This document shows positions 7,307 to 7,812 of a stretch of 7,812 bases of DNA, in pieces. The stretch's first letter is position 1. Every line of letters begins with the position of its first letter. The stretch is from NCBI GenBank assembly GCA_024278645.1, contig JAJRST010000344.1, forward strand, positions 1 through 7,812, in the 5' to 3' direction. Source of the stretch: a bacterium. Its GTDB lineage: Bacteria; Zhuqueibacterota; Zhuqueibacteria; Residuimicrobiales; Krinioviventaceae. A model generated the notes under the pieces. The model ran no database searches, was not told where the DNA came from, and worked only from the letters and a program-made list of their open reading frames with translations. The translations under genes and the position numbers were made by a program.

Positions 7307-7812
7307 ACGTTCAGCAATCTGAAAACATTTAACGAAGCAGCCGAAAAAATAGATATCGCTACGGATATTGCTAAAGCAATTATCATTTTAGTGGCTTTAT
7401 TGAACTTGATCTTAGTGGCGTTAGGACAACTCAAACTAAACGTCCTCATCGATGCGTTTGGTGGTGTGGGGGGAATTTGGGGTACGATGGTAGTAATTGA
7501 TAAATGGTTTACCGCCACAAGAATCATGCTATACACATCAACTTTAGCAAGTGGTTTGAGCCATATCAGTCTCGTCATCCCATCAAGACTTGCATCTCTC
7601 CAAAAGGCTTCCTTTGACCAGCCGTCTGAGATAAATCCAGGCGCTTTACAAAAAACATTAAGGACTGCCACCGGCATACAAAACGACATACCAGTTCCAA
7701 TTTATTGGGCCGATTCTCTAGCTGTCTCAAGCAACAGGTTGGCGGAGAAGCTAGTACAACTCTTGAAATACATCCAAAATGGAAATTGGGAGCCTATTAG
7801 CGCTGAAACGCA
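7307..7812 (+). pseudogene. In-frame continuation of the 1093-aa gene past its TAA, to the window edge
   Basis: Directly after the TAA at 7304-7306 the same frame is open for 168 codons plus two bases, up to the last base. The peptide begins TFSNLKTFNEAAEKID and looks protein-like: an amphipathic opening helix, a strongly hydrophobic segment (AKAIIILVALLNLILVALG, about 7373-7429), a glycine-rich turn, then another apolar stretch before W67 of this fragment. The other two plus frames hit stops within about eight codons. No start codon or RBS lies at the junction; the first in-frame ATG is at 7487 (in-frame GTGs at 7391 and 7415), inside or after the hydrophobic segment. The simplest reading is one gene split by a nonsense change (for example CAA to TAA). 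A separate gene with an internal start, readthrough, or a sequencing error remain possible. Confidence 0.6.

Noticed and set aside
7126..7689. 187-codon minus-strand open frame spanning the TAA
   Set aside because: It is antisense to the plus-strand frame that continues through the stop. The plus-strand translation has more convincing helical and hydrophobic patterning, and the minus frame has no clear RBS.

Overview
The window looks like an accessory stretch of a Gram-negative bacterial genome. Both large genes encode exported proteins with Sec-type signal peptides, and the fragment at the left edge also starts like a signal peptide. The gene content (a GH28-type pectin hydrolase fused to a sialidase-like propeller, and a long multidomain surface protein) and the short GTCCC/GGGAC palindromes in the gaps suggest the wider Bacteroidota/FCB or a neighbouring phylum. 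There is no rRNA, tRNA or housekeeping gene to settle this. Strong AAGGAG/AGGAGG ribosome binding sites before two of the three starts argue mildly against typical Bacteroidia. The taxonomic placement is inference only.

Layout: (1) 1-37, minus: the first 12 codons of a secreted protein that runs off the left edge, with a good RBS at 47-52. (2) 38-574: a gene-free gap packed with short palindromic repeats in both orientations, a 20-bp direct repeat, a roughly 200-bp unit bounded by inverted ends, and a 27-bp tandem repeat. (3) 575-3349, minus: one 924-aa exported protein with an N-terminal GH28-like right-handed beta-helix and a C-terminal sialidase/BNR-type beta-propeller. (4) 3350-4024: a divergent intergenic region holding another palindromic repeat, a small hairpin and a strong RBS. 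(5) 4025-7306, plus: a 1093-aa exported protein with a sortilin/BNR-type propeller, a beta-sandwich domain, two Ig-like domains and a long alpha-helical tail. (6) 7307-7812, plus: the same reading frame stays open for 168 codons after the TAA at 7304-7306, up to the window edge, and encodes what looks like the rest of the helical tail.

Functional reading: the minus-strand gene probably acts on a plant pectic polysaccharide outside the cytoplasm. The fragment at 1-37 could be co-transcribed with it, but the repeat-filled gap makes this uncertain. The plus-strand gene is divergent and has no enzyme signature I can recognise; it resembles surface or secreted scaffold proteins. Its AT-rich helical C-terminus differs in composition from its propeller and Ig part, and the in-frame stop makes the gene either a fresh pseudogene, a truncated product or a sequence error. 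The most notable items are this in-frame stop, the GH28-propeller fusion, the unrecognised helical module, and the palindromic repeat family shared by both gaps.
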